A DNA stretch of 10,762 bases from Rikenellaceae bacterium UBA1749 (lineage in GTDB: Bacteria; Bacteroidota; Bacteroidia; Bacteroidales; Rikenellaceae), in assembly GCA_002315675.1 (NCBI GenBank), contig DCHP01000077.1, positions 1 through 10,762 on the forward strand. The letters run 5' to 3'. The notes below the pieces were generated by a model. That model had not been told where the DNA came from and did no database searches. It saw only the letters and a program-made list of their open reading frames with translations. Shown here one piece after another: positions 1-7,290 of the stretch. The number at the start of each line of letters is the position of its first letter. Position 1 is the first letter of the stretch. The translations under genes and the position numbers were made by a program.

Positions 1-207
1 ACCATTTTCATGCGTAAGTCCTATTGCCGTAATGGCAGTCGATATATCTTCTGGTATGTTGAAATGAAGTGAGTATCTTAAACTGTCAATGCTGGCACTG
101 CGCTCTTGTGCCAATGATAGCGAGACTCCTGTTTGAGGAGTATGTACAGTGCAAGAAAGAAACACTGATAGAATGATGAAGGCTACAAATAGATGACCAG
201 ACTTCAT
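1..207 (-). CDS. N-terminal fragment of a lipoprotein, probable M1-family aminopeptidase (cut by window edge)
   Basis: An open frame runs on the minus strand from an ATG at 207 to the window edge, giving 69 codons with no stop. The start is a short basic stretch (MKSGH) followed by a hydrophobic segment ending in FLSC, a good lipobox with the lipidated Cys at residue 19, so the product should be a membrane-anchored lipoprotein. After that, the pattern GVSLSLAQERSASIDSLRY followed by SLHFNIP resembles the start of Bacteroidota M1 zinc aminopeptidases, which begin their first beta domain in this way. The catalytic HExxH and GxMEN motifs would lie beyond the edge and cannot be checked. A perfect -7 box lies 25 bases upstream. 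The lipoprotein call is firm; the M1 family call is from remembered family resemblance and is moderate. Confidence 0.66.
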   Translation of the reverse strand, partial: MKSGHLFVAFIILSVFLSCTVHTPQTGVSLSLAQERSASIDSLRYSLHFNIPEDISTAITAIGLTHENG

Positions 208-232
208 GTTTAGAATGAATAAATCAATATAA

Positions 233-240
233 CAAAGTTA
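233..240 (-). promoter_or_regulatory. Bacteroidota -7 promoter element (TAACTTTG) for the 1-207 gene
   Basis: The minus strand reads TAACTTTG, a perfect match to the TAnnTTTG -7 box of Bacteroidota promoters. It would place the transcript start about 20 bases before the ATG at 207. No TTTG is present at the usual 19-21 base spacing upstream, so only half of the promoter is recognisable. A second TAnnTTTG match (TATATTTG) lies farther upstream on the same strand at 316-323. Confidence 0.5.
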
Positions 241-266
241 TTAAAATACATCTGATAACATATTGA

Positions 267-290
267 CATTTTTCCATTTTTCCATTTTTC
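267..290. repeat. Three tandem copies of an 8-base unit (CATTTTTC)
   Basis: Three exact head-to-tail copies of CATTTTTC occupy 267-274, 275-282 and 283-290. They sit just upstream of the minus-strand -7 box at 233-240, in the otherwise featureless 281-base spacer between the symporter's stop and the lipoprotein's start. On the minus strand they form three short A-tracts. A role as an upstream promoter element or simple slippage tract is possible; neither can be shown here. Confidence 0.6.
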
Positions 291-488
291 CCAGTTAAGG
301 TTGCTTTCAAGCTTCCAAATATAGAGAACAATGTTTTTCAAATTTATATTTATCCTTTTATGTTGATTGAAATGATGATATGTTCGGCCTGGATCAAAGA
401 AAAAGTTTTTTTAATATTCATTCATTCTCACTCCGAGATTTAATATAGTTCTTTTTTTTAAGGGGCTTGACTTGCAATTCGAAATGTT

Positions 489-1949
489 TCAATTACGATG
501 ATGATCGTAATCTTCAGTAGCTTTTAGTACATGTCTGAAGCCAATGTAAAGAAGCGGTATATTACATAGTACCAGAAGAAGGTTCGCTATATCCGAAAGA
601 TTCCATAGTGAAGCAAGGTCATATCCTGCTATATCAGTCAGAATACCGAAAATTGTAACAACAATGCAGGCTATGCGTACAGAATTGATAAACCATTTTT
701 CCCGTGATATACGGTTTGCTGAAATTTCAGCAAAAGATACGAATCCAAGAAGGCATGTCAGCGCAAACAGGCCGAAACATACAGAAACTATTACTGATGT
801 GACAGTTGAAATTGATGGTGATAGTGATGTTAACGAGGAAATGAACATATCCAATTTTCCCATCTGGAGCCATGATGAATCACTAAGCCATTGGGATCCC
901 ATAATCACCACGAATCCCGAAAGTGTGCAGATTACCATTGTATCAAGAAAAACCCCGACAGACTGAACGCAGCCTTGATCGCATGGATGCTTGACATCAG
1001 AAGCAGCAGATGCCATAGTCATAGTGCCCTGACCAGCTTCATTACTCATAAGTCCTCTTCGAACTCCCTGGGTAATGGCAATTCCTATCGCTCCACCGAA
1101 TATGCCATCGGGATGAAAAGCACCAGCCAATACCTGCTGGAAAAACCATGGTATCTTATCATAATTGATGGAAACAAGTATCGCTACAGTCAGAAAATAT
1201 ACAACAGCCATCACAGGGACAAGGACATTGGTCATTCCAGTTACTCTTTTTATTCCACCAAACGATGCAAAAGCAACTATTAGGACAAGAACAGTGGCGG
1301 AAATCAAGTAGACGGGCGAATTAATCTGCAAATTTTCGCCTGTCACAGAACCGATTACCTGTCCGACTGCAGATAGTGTATTGAATCCCTGAGCAGGAAA
1401 ACATAGTAGTGCGTACACAATATAGAGCAAGGATAGGAAGATGCCTGCTACAGCTGATCCGTTAATAAGTTTCCTTCCATAAAATGCAAGGCCGCCGACA
1501 TATTCATTTCCCTTACGTTCCTTAAATATCTGAGATAAGGTTGATTCCGTGTAGGCCGTAGCCATCCCGAAAAAAGCCGAAATCCACATCCAGAATAGTG
1601 TGCCTGGACCTCCAACAGATATTGCACCAGTTACTCCAAGAATATTTCCAGGCCCAACACGCATTGCGGTTGAAAGTAAAAAAGAGGCCAATGGTGAAAT
1701 ACCGGTTTTAGTCTGTCTACGTTTTTTCAGGATTGATATACCCCTTGAAAAATACCTGATCTGAACAAATTTAAGCCTGAGACTGAAATATATCCCTGAA
1801 CCAATCAGCAGAATTGAGACAAAGGATAGATTTCCAAGTACAGGAATTTCTGCATACCATTGAATATTGGTTGGAAAATTCCACATCAGATCCGATAATG
1901 TCCCTAATGAATCAAGAATAAAACCTATATAATCACTCAGATATTTCAC
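489..1949 (-). CDS. AGCS-family sodium:alanine/glycine symporter
   Basis: This inner-membrane protein should take up alanine or glycine (or a similar small amino acid) with sodium. Read from a GTG at 1949 it has 486 residues, the usual AGCS size, with many hydrophobic segments. AGCS signatures are clear: RVGPGN at residues 97-102 (usually RVGTGN), GGPG near 113, FWMW near 119, then an ATAYTEST segment, and NEAGQG near 303 followed by ASAASDVKHP and a DTMVICT segment. The Pro in RVGPGN and GQG in place of GMG suggest a divergent subgroup, so the exact substrate is uncertain. The start is ambiguous. The longest frame begins with TTG at 1973, but this lies inside a perfect -7 box (1971-1978), so a later start is more likely: GTG 1949, or ATG 1886, which would trim the first predicted helix. 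No clear terminator follows. Confidence 0.9.
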   Translation of the reverse strand: MKYLSDYIGFILDSLGTLSDLMWNFPTNIQWYAEIPVLGNLSFVSILLIGSGIYFSLRLKFVQIRYFSRGISILKKRRQTKTGISPLASFLLSTAMRVGPGNILGVTGAISVGGPGTLFWMWISAFFGMATAYTESTLSQIFKERKGNEYVGGLAFYGRKLINGSAVAGIFLSLLYIVYALLCFPAQGFNTLSAVGQVIGSVTGENLQINSPVYLISATVLVLIVAFASFGGIKRVTGMTNVLVPVMAVVYFLTVAILVSINYDKIPWFFQQVLAGAFHPDGIFGGAIGIAITQGVRRGLMSNEAGQGTMTMASAASDVKHPCDQGCVQSVGVFLDTMVICTLSGFVVIMGSQWLSDSSWLQMGKLDMFISSLTSLSPSISTVTSVIVSVCFGLFALTCLLGFVSFAEISANRISREKWFINSVRIACIVVTIFGILTDIAGYDLASLWNLSDIANLLLVLCNIPLLYIGFRHVLKATEDYDHHRN

Positions 1950-1970
1950 ATGCAGATGTTTTGATAGGAA

Positions 1971-1978
1971 CAAAGATA
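1971..1978 (-). promoter_or_regulatory. Bacteroidota -7 promoter element (TATCTTTG) for the symporter
   Basis: The minus strand reads TATCTTTG, a perfect TAnnTTTG match. Transcription would begin around 1963-1966, downstream of the TTG at 1973 and leaving about 15 bases before the GTG at 1949. No well-placed -33 TTTG is visible. The element matters because it argues against the longest open frame as the translated form. Confidence 0.45.
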
Positions 1979-2503
1979 CCTTAATTATTCAGAACAGATT
2001 ACTTTTTCAGTCGCCAGTCTGTCGCAATTATTGCTATGGATGTAATAGGATATAGTAGGATGAAATAGTTTTTCTCTAATCATACATGTTTTTTGAACAA
2101 AGATGTAAATGGCTGCTGCATTGAGTTAATTTTTTAACTTTGTTATAATCAAAAAGAAATACAGTATGCTGACTTAATTATTTCAAAAATACAGGGAAGT
2201 GTTTGACATAGGGTCATTTGCATTGGGATGCTTAGCAATGTGGCTGACAGATGATATTAATTGATTATACCATCTTACAAGTGACGTGGATTTCCTCATA
2301 GAATTTTTGGTGGAAATATTAGCTATTATAGTTGTTTGTATTGTATTTGTGAAAATCCGCTATTGGTGACGTATAAAAAAAGAAATAGTGATCCTATGAT
2401 TCTGCCGTACGGATATTAAATGAATACCTTCCTTTTTCTTCTTTCCGCTGTTTTGAAAATCAAAGTGTGAATAAATAATGCAGGTTGTAATTTTTATAAT
2501 GTG
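1979..2503. other. Long divergent intergenic region without a recognisable gene
   Basis: This AT-rich stretch of 525 bases separates the divergent symporter and GH20 genes. Both strands carry frequent stops, and I see no protein with family resemblance, no tRNA-like fold and no repeat. It holds one perfect plus-strand -7 box (2135-2142) and a weak imperfect hairpin with arms 2218-2225 and 2236-2243 containing wobble pairs. If the -7 box is used, the GH20 message would carry a leader of about 350 bases. Confidence 0.6.
2135..2142 (+). promoter_or_regulatory. Candidate -7 promoter element (TAACTTTG) toward the GH20 gene
   Basis: TAACTTTG is a perfect TAnnTTTG match and identical to the octamers ahead of the genes at 207 (minus) and 7291 (plus). 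It is 361 bases before the GH20 ATG, so it would produce an unusually long leader. No -33 TTTG lies at the right distance. It could be a chance match or serve an unannotated small RNA. Confidence 0.35.
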
Positions 2504-4003
2504 ATGAAAAAACTAATAGCTTTTTTAACATTGTTTTTTCTGTCTTTGGGTTTTGCTGGGGCCCAAAGGATCGGAGTTGTTCCAATTGCGGACTCATCTA
2601 CAATTTCTGTTGATGAATATTTTCCGGTTGAAAGGATACGTATAGATTGTGATGATCCTTCTTCCATTTCATGGGCTAACGATCACCTTTCGCTATGGTA
2701 TAGGTGGGCGACTCCAAAAGCTGAATCAGGGAAATCAGATTATTCAAAGGGTATTCTCTCCTATTTTGACTGGAAATCAGATGAAGCATATATTCTATCG
2801 GTGGAAAAGGATGCTGTTCATATCAAGGCAAATACGATAAATGGTGTAAGGTATGCCCTGTATTCATTGAGACAACTTGTAATTGCCAAACGTGGTACGC
2901 TTCAAGTTGAAGGCTGGATAGCACCCAAGACCAATATTGTTGATAAGCCAAAGAGCACTTTCAGAGGAATACATATCTGCTGGTTCCGTGAAAATGAACC
3001 ATGGGAAATAGAACGTCTCATAAGGCTTGCTGCATATTATAAAATGAATTATGCAGTAGTGGAATCATGGGGAACATTTAAAAGTGAAATCAATCCCTGG
3101 ATGAGCTGGCCTGACTCCAAAATGACAAAAGAGGAAATAGAGCGCCTGTCCGAAGTTGCAAAAGATCTTGGCATAACCTTAATCCCTCAGATTAATGTTT
3201 TCGGACACGCTTCAAACTCAAGGGGAGCTGGTGTTAAACATTCAGTGCTGGATATCCATCCAGAATATCAGTCCCTCTTTGAGCCGCTGAATGGATGGAA
3301 CTGGTGCCTTTCAAATCCTAAAAGTAAGGATGTTCTGATTTCCCTGGTGAGGGAAATGTATGAAGCATATGGTAAACCTCCTTATTTCCATATAGGAGGA
3401 GATGAGGCGATGAAACCAAGCTGTCCTGATTGTTGCCACCAGTCCTATTCTGGCCTTTTCGTCAAGCATATTTCAGCAATCACCGATGAAATAGAGAAAC
3501 TTGGCGCAAGGCCAATGATGTGGCATGATATGCTTCTTGAAAACAATGATCCGAGGTGGCAGCCATTCTATGCTCATGGGACAAAAGAGACGGCTTCAGC
3601 ATTGAAATCACTTTCAAAGAAAATAATCATCTGTGACTGGTTTTATGGTGATCCTCAAGAAACTTATCCGACAATGGATTATTTCAAGAAATGCGGTTTT
3701 GATGTCCTGGCATCCCCATGGGATAACAAGTACGGAATGCATAATCAGATAAGATATGCCCAGAAACAGAATATGTATGGGGTTCTTGGTACTCTATGGC
3801 ATCATTTCTATGGTTTCCGCTTGCATGATGTATATTGCCATCTATCTTCTCTTATGTGGTATGGCGATGATCCGGACAGTAAACTTGTGATGGATTATTT
3901 CGGAACCCATTTAAGAAATGTATGTTGGGATATGAATATTACAGATCCCGAAAAGTTCGGCTATTTCCATAATGATATTCCAGAACCGACACTTCTTGAC
4001 TAG
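2504..4003 (+). CDS. Secreted GH20 beta-N-acetylhexosaminidase
   Basis: The product has 499 residues. It should remove terminal N-acetylglucosamine or N-acetylgalactosamine from glycans by substrate-assisted catalysis, in the periplasm or on the cell surface. A signal peptide (MKKLIAFLTLFFLSLGFAGA, then Gln) covers about residues 1-20. A GH20b-type N-terminal domain spans about 22-145, and the (beta/alpha)8 catalytic domain begins near STFRGIHICW (about 151). The catalytic Asp-Glu pair is D300-E301 in FHIGGDEA. Aromatic motifs such as GWNWCLSN and TLWHHFYG fit the sugar-binding pocket. No extra C-terminal domain is present. An in-frame GTG at 2501 precedes the ATG; the ATG (MKK) is preferred. 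A CxxCC group (C307, C310, C311) follows the catalytic pair closely. The gene stands alone, ending at a terminator shared with the convergent M81 gene. No SusC/SusD pair is nearby, and the substrate is not predictable. Confidence 0.93.
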   Translation: MKKLIAFLTLFFLSLGFAGAQRIGVVPIADSSTISVDEYFPVERIRIDCDDPSSISWANDHLSLWYRWATPKAESGKSDYSKGILSYFDWKSDEAYILSVEKDAVHIKANTINGVRYALYSLRQLVIAKRGTLQVEGWIAPKTNIVDKPKSTFRGIHICWFRENEPWEIERLIRLAAYYKMNYAVVESWGTFKSEINPWMSWPDSKMTKEEIERLSEVAKDLGITLIPQINVFGHASNSRGAGVKHSVLDIHPEYQSLFEPLNGWNWCLSNPKSKDVLISLVREMYEAYGKPPYFHIGGDEAMKPSCPDCCHQSYSGLFVKHISAITDEIEKLGARPMMWHDMLLENNDPRWQPFYAHGTKETASALKSLSKKIIICDWFYGDPQETYPTMDYFKKCGFDVLASPWDNKYGMHNQIRYAQKQNMYGVLGTLWHHFYGFRLHDVYCHLSSLMWYGDDPDSKLVMDYFGTHLRNVCWDMNITDPEKFGYFHNDIPEPTLLD

Positions 4004-4006
4004 AAA

Positions 4007-4021
4007 AATGCAATTTGCATT
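4007..4021. repeat. 15-base palindrome just after the GH20 stop
   Basis: AATGCAA and TTGCATT flank a single T, giving a perfect inverted repeat that begins four bases after the stop codon. As RNA it could form only a 5-pair stem with a 5-base loop, so it is weak as a terminator. It may be a protein-binding site or chance. Confidence 0.4.
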
Positions 4022-4059
4022 ATAATAATACCATGTAGTCATTCATAGAAAATTAATAT

Positions 4060-4082
4060 GGGCTGGGGTAACTCCCCAGCCT
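4060..4082. terminator. Bidirectional intrinsic terminator between convergent genes
   Basis: GGCTGGGG at 4061-4068 pairs perfectly with CCCCAGCC at 4074-4081 around a 5-base loop, with one further G-T pair outside. The stem is GC-rich in AT-rich surroundings and lies 57 bases after the GH20 stop and 46 bases beyond the M81 stop, in the middle of a convergent spacer. The T tract is short on the plus strand (TTT) and A/T-rich but broken on the minus strand. It probably ends transcription from both sides. Confidence 0.75.
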
Positions 4083-4127
4083 TTAAAGTATCAGAATTTC
4101 CTGGCTTAAATTACAGCTTTTTTTGCT

Positions 4128-5648
4128 TTATCTTCCAAGAATATGCTTTGCTGAAGGGAACATGATTACGTTGAGCTCAGGATCTTGCATGTCGTAGTCA
4201 AGTGGAAATATAGGACGGACTATTCTGGTGTAAGGTAACTTTGAAAAATCCTGATCAACACCACCTCTTGTAAATGCCATCACCCAGTCTCCCTTGATGT
4301 CATACCAGCGGCTGACAAGATATCCTTGTTTGACCATAATAATGTCCATGTTTTCTGGAACAACTCCTGTCCCTGAAAGATCTGGTGTGGGGGTTGATGT
4401 CCCGACAACAATATAAATGCTTCCGGTTTTGATAACAGCTATGTCATTCCTTTTCGGACTGCCTTTTGGTGCAACATATATAACTTCTCCTTCTAGAAGT
4501 ATTGGACCCTCGTACGTGTTGTCGGTCATGGCCCCTACATATCCTTTTACCTTTTTCCCGACTCCTGCTTTTCTGGCCTTTTCAACCATCTCATCACTCG
4601 GGATAGAACAGTACAGTAATGTTTTGGCATTAGGTTCCTTGAACTCAGGTCTATCAAGTACGCGTCTAAGTGTCCATGTTACCTCACCTGAACCGCCACC
4701 ACCAGGATTGTCGCCCATATCACTTATGATAAATGGTTTCTTGTCACTTGCAATTGCCTTGTCAAGACATTCTTGTAATTCATACCCAGGAGCTTCCAGA
4801 CAGAACTGTTTTCTTACATCCCAGAATTTCTGTGCAAGTATCTTTGCTCCGGTACGTACATTGTCTTCGTCGTCTCCATATACCATTACAACTGCCTGGT
4901 TTCTGGCGTCATTTCCCCATACATAACCAATCCATATTCCTGCGTCAATAACTCCAGGCATAGCCTCAACTTGTGGAACCATTTCATAAAGTGATTTTGC
5001 AGGTTCAACACGGGTACTTGTCCATTCTCCGGAAAGCAGTACAGGGACAGCTACCCAGGCCTTGTATGCAGGTCTGCCCTTGCCTGATTGCAACCTTTCC
5101 ACGAGATTTGAAACGCCACGTCTCATGGACTCTATCATGTCATCATGAGGTGCCTTCCTGAAAGTTGTTATCAGGTCTGAATAGAGGGCAACATTCATGG
5201 AAACATTGCCATGAAGGTCCATCGTGGTAGTAGTAAGACAATCATTGCCAATAACCTCACGTACTCTTTTCATCATATATCCTTCAGGATCCTCAATGCC
5301 TTCAACGCTGCAGGCTCCGTGATTGAAGAACCAGAATCCATCGTATGGCATGTTCTCCTTAATCTTCGTAAGAACTGTGTCAATAAACCTGTCATAGGAC
5401 TCCTTTGTGACAGGACCTTCTCCATGTCCCCACCCCTGAACGGCAGGAAGCCATACGGCTGATTTGCCGAGTATAGAGTCTTTTGATAAAAACTTAGGCA
5501 TCCATACATCACTAGCCACAAGTTCTTGTCTGTTCGGAACAAATACGCTGTTTTCTACATAAATGCCTGCAATCCCGATACGTGGCTGAGCGGTTACCAG
5601 GCTAGTCGCCAATACAAATCCTAAAATGATGGAATAATATTTTTTCAT
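4128..5648 (-). CDS. Secreted M81-family (MlrC/microcystinase C-like) metallopeptidase
   Basis: The product has 506 residues. MlrC-type M81 enzymes are zinc-dependent and cleave small linear or modified peptides; the natural substrate here is unknown. An N-terminal signal peptide (MKKYYSIILGFVLATSLVTA, cleavage about residue 20) points to the periplasm. Family landmarks follow: NHGA at 109-112, DPEGYMMKRVREVIG at 120-134, the zinc-site motif MDLHGNVS (D144, H146), FRKAPHDD with H168, and DNPGGGG beginning at 313, which opens the C-terminal MlrC domain. Asp, His, His are the expected metal ligands and are all present. The usual HETNTF motif near the N-terminus reads VENSVF here, keeping the Glu but losing the His. 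The gene lies 98 bases downstream of the metallophosphoesterase gene on the same strand, with no hairpin between, so co-transcription is possible. The family call is firm; the role is not. Confidence 0.92.
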   Translation of the reverse strand: MKKYYSIILGFVLATSLVTAQPRIGIAGIYVENSVFVPNRQELVASDVWMPKFLSKDSILGKSAVWLPAVQGWGHGEGPVTKESYDRFIDTVLTKIKENMPYDGFWFFNHGACSVEGIEDPEGYMMKRVREVIGNDCLTTTTMDLHGNVSMNVALYSDLITTFRKAPHDDMIESMRRGVSNLVERLQSGKGRPAYKAWVAVPVLLSGEWTSTRVEPAKSLYEMVPQVEAMPGVIDAGIWIGYVWGNDARNQAVVMVYGDDEDNVRTGAKILAQKFWDVRKQFCLEAPGYELQECLDKAIASDKKPFIISDMGDNPGGGGSGEVTWTLRRVLDRPEFKEPNAKTLLYCSIPSDEMVEKARKAGVGKKVKGYVGAMTDNTYEGPILLEGEVIYVAPKGSPKRNDIAVIKTGSIYIVVGTSTPTPDLSGTGVVPENMDIIMVKQGYLVSRWYDIKGDWVMAFTRGGVDQDFSKLPYTRIVRPIFPLDYDMQDPELNVIMFPSAKHILGR

Positions 5649-5674
5649 ACTTTTATATATTTAGTTTCTGAACT

Positions 5675-5682
5675 CAAGTGTA
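5675..5682 (-). promoter_or_regulatory. Weak -7-like element (TACACTTG) ahead of the M81 gene
   Basis: TACACTTG differs from TAnnTTTG at one base and lies 26 bases upstream of the ATG, nearly the same spacing as at the 207 gene. TTTG-type bases occur upstream but at about 13 bases, too close for a standard -33 box. The gene may instead be read through from the metallophosphoesterase gene. Confidence 0.25.
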
Positions 5683-5746
5683 CTCTTCAAATTGACAAAA
5701 ATAAATCTGTTCTTACTATATCTTAAGATTCAGGGAACCAGGACTC

Positions 5747-7090
5747 TTACTCCTCACCGATGGAGTAATGCCTCAATGTTTCGGAACTTATCTCCTCAAC
5801 TTCACCTTCCCCTTCTTCAACTTTGAATCTGCATAATGAAACTTCATAGTTTCCAATCTTGTTTTTTGTTATTTTCCCAAAAGTTGAAGTGTTGCCTTCA
5901 CCTGCGTATCTTGTGTCAATCCAGCAACCAGTGTTGAGATATATTACCTTTCCTTTCTGGGATTCATTTGAAACAATCAGCTTTGGTGAATGGGTGTGCG
6001 CCCATACCAGAATATGTGAAGTAAGTTCAGTGTTCTCAAGAATGTTAATACCCATCTTGTCGCACTCATCGTAGAAGAAAGTGGACAAAATAGATTGGGT
6101 AATAGATGGTATGAAATATGCATTGTTGCGGTAACAACGTACTCCCCATCCGTCTTTCGGCTCTAAATATTTATCTATGTTGTTGAAAAGCTTTGATGTG
6201 GATAACGCATAGTCCTCATAACCATATTTCTTTGTCATTTCATCGCACATGGTCATTACAGAATCTTTGCTGAATAGACCACCAATAACCCTCCAATAGA
6301 AGTCGTATATGTTATCATCATCAGCGTCAGTAATGCCTCCTGTTTTTGTGGCCGCTGATGTAATAACAGCTCCGGTGCTGAGTTTGGAAACAAAAAATCC
6401 AGGAGGTATTACGCTATTTTCTGGAATGTCATCAATCCCTGCTTTGCCTGCGTAAGGTGCGTTAGTGATATCATAACGATGACCATGTTCAATGAATATT
6501 TCAGGATCTGGCTGGTATTCACCCATGCCCTGTACATTGTCTGTTCTGGCCTGATCGAAAAGTCCTGGAAGATATTTGCTGAAATCGTTTGACGTGGTTT
6601 GCATATCGTGATTACCTGGAATATAAACAATCTTATGCCCTTTGTCTTTCAATTTCTGGAATTTGTCAAATACTGCTTGATTGTTCTTTATGATATTGCC
6701 GAAGTATTCGACTTCACTGACAGGAGTTCCGTCAGCTGTCGCAAATGTTGGGAAGGAAGGAGGGGTAATCCATTCCTCCATTAAATCTCCGGCAATGATA
6801 AGTTCATCCCAGTCATTGTTTGTTGAAAGATAGTCAAGGAAGGAACATAATGTATCTCTCATCTGGATATTCCATCCGTAGCTAAGATTTGTTGAACGGG
6901 AATCTCCAAGATGTATATCGCTTATAACAACATAAGTCTTTTCTGTTTCCTCTATTATTTCCCGAACCTTCTTACATGATGTCAGACTGCTGCTAATGCA
7001 GATGAAACATAGAATGATAATTCCTGCAAGTATATGGTCTCTAAGATGATTAAGTTTTCTCTCTGATGGATTATTGAGTGTTGTCTTCAT
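5747..7090 (-). CDS. Calcineurin-like metallophosphoesterase lipoprotein
   Basis: The product has 447 residues and a hydrophobic segment at about 20-38 ending in the lipobox LTSC, with the lipidated Cys at 39, so it should be anchored to a membrane outside the cytoplasm. The dinuclear-metal motifs of the superfamily occur in order: D58-x-H60 in SDIHLGD, GD at 101-102, GNHD at 159-162, HGHRYD at 202-207, and AHTH at 364-367 (usually GHTH). The layout resembles the LpxH-like branch, but the substrate (nucleotide, lipid or sugar phosphate) cannot be told. An insertion between HGHRYD and AHTH of about 150 residues is long for the family and may form a lid. The frame is open upstream to 7264, but those 58 residues look non-coding and overlap the divergent promoter region. 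The ATG at 7090 is preferred because it directly precedes the signal peptide. Confidence 0.9.
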   Translation of the reverse strand: MKTTLNNPSERKLNHLRDHILAGIIILCFICISSSLTSCKKVREIIEETEKTYVVISDIHLGDSRSTNLSYGWNIQMRDTLCSFLDYLSTNNDWDELIIAGDLMEEWITPPSFPTFATADGTPVSEVEYFGNIIKNNQAVFDKFQKLKDKGHKIVYIPGNHDMQTTSNDFSKYLPGLFDQARTDNVQGMGEYQPDPEIFIEHGHRYDITNAPYAGKAGIDDIPENSVIPPGFFVSKLSTGAVITSAATKTGGITDADDDNIYDFYWRVIGGLFSKDSVMTMCDEMTKKYGYEDYALSTSKLFNNIDKYLEPKDGWGVRCYRNNAYFIPSITQSILSTFFYDECDKMGINILENTELTSHILVWAHTHSPKLIVSNESQKGKVIYLNTGCWIDTRYAGEGNTSTFGKITKNKIGNYEVSLCRFKVEEGEGEVEEISSETLRHYSIGEE

Positions 7091-7243
7091 CTTATAATAA
7101 TTACTATTTTTTTTGATGTGTCTAGTGTCTTGAACTTGTTTTATGTCAGAACTTCGCACATGTAAATATACAATATTCAAGGCAAAAGCATTATCTGAGG
7201 ACCGATAATTATTTTTCAGGAAATGTATAACGATGTTTTTTGG

Positions 7244-7251
7244 TAACTTTG
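7244..7251 (+). promoter_or_regulatory. Bacteroidota -7 promoter element (TAACTTTG) for the isomerase gene
   Basis: TAACTTTG matches TAnnTTTG perfectly and lies 39 bases before the ATG at 7291, giving a predicted leader of about 30 bases. No TTTG occurs at the standard 19-21 base spacing upstream. It probably drives the isomerase gene and perhaps the following two genes. Confidence 0.5.
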
Positions 7252-7290
7252 CTATGGATAACAAATAGAGCTCCCGAAGAATGTTGAGTT

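Noticed and set aside
316..323. TATATTTG as the main promoter of the M1-like gene
   Set aside because: It matches the -7 consensus on the minus strand, but the box at 233-240 is better placed, and the nearest upstream CAAA (339-342) is only 15 bases away, not 19-21. It is kept only as a secondary possibility.
664..1283. Two plus-strand open frames opposite the symporter
   Set aside because: They are antisense to a clear AGCS membrane protein, have no recognisable domains and unusual composition; treated as shadows.
2218..2243. Hairpin in the GH20 upstream region as a riboswitch or terminator
   Set aside because: Arms rely on wobble pairs, there is no T tract, and no conserved riboswitch core is recognisable.
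2501..2503. GTG as start of the GH20 gene
   Set aside because: The directly adjacent ATG at 2504 gives a standard MKK signal peptide start and is the more common start codon.
4417..4926. 169-codon plus-strand frame opposite the M81 gene
   Set aside because: It lies antisense within well-conserved M81 sequence, and its product is low in family-like features; the length reflects codon composition of the real gene.
5273..5542. 89-codon minus-strand frame inside the M81 gene
   Set aside because: It is an alternative frame of the real M81 gene, which has a complete signal peptide and motifs across this region.
7091..7264. Extension of the metallophosphoesterase by 58 N-terminal residues (open frame to 7264)
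   Set aside because: The extension has no family resemblance, would bury the lipoprotein signal peptide in the interior, and overlaps the divergent promoter region. The ATG at 7090 places the signal peptide at the N-terminus.
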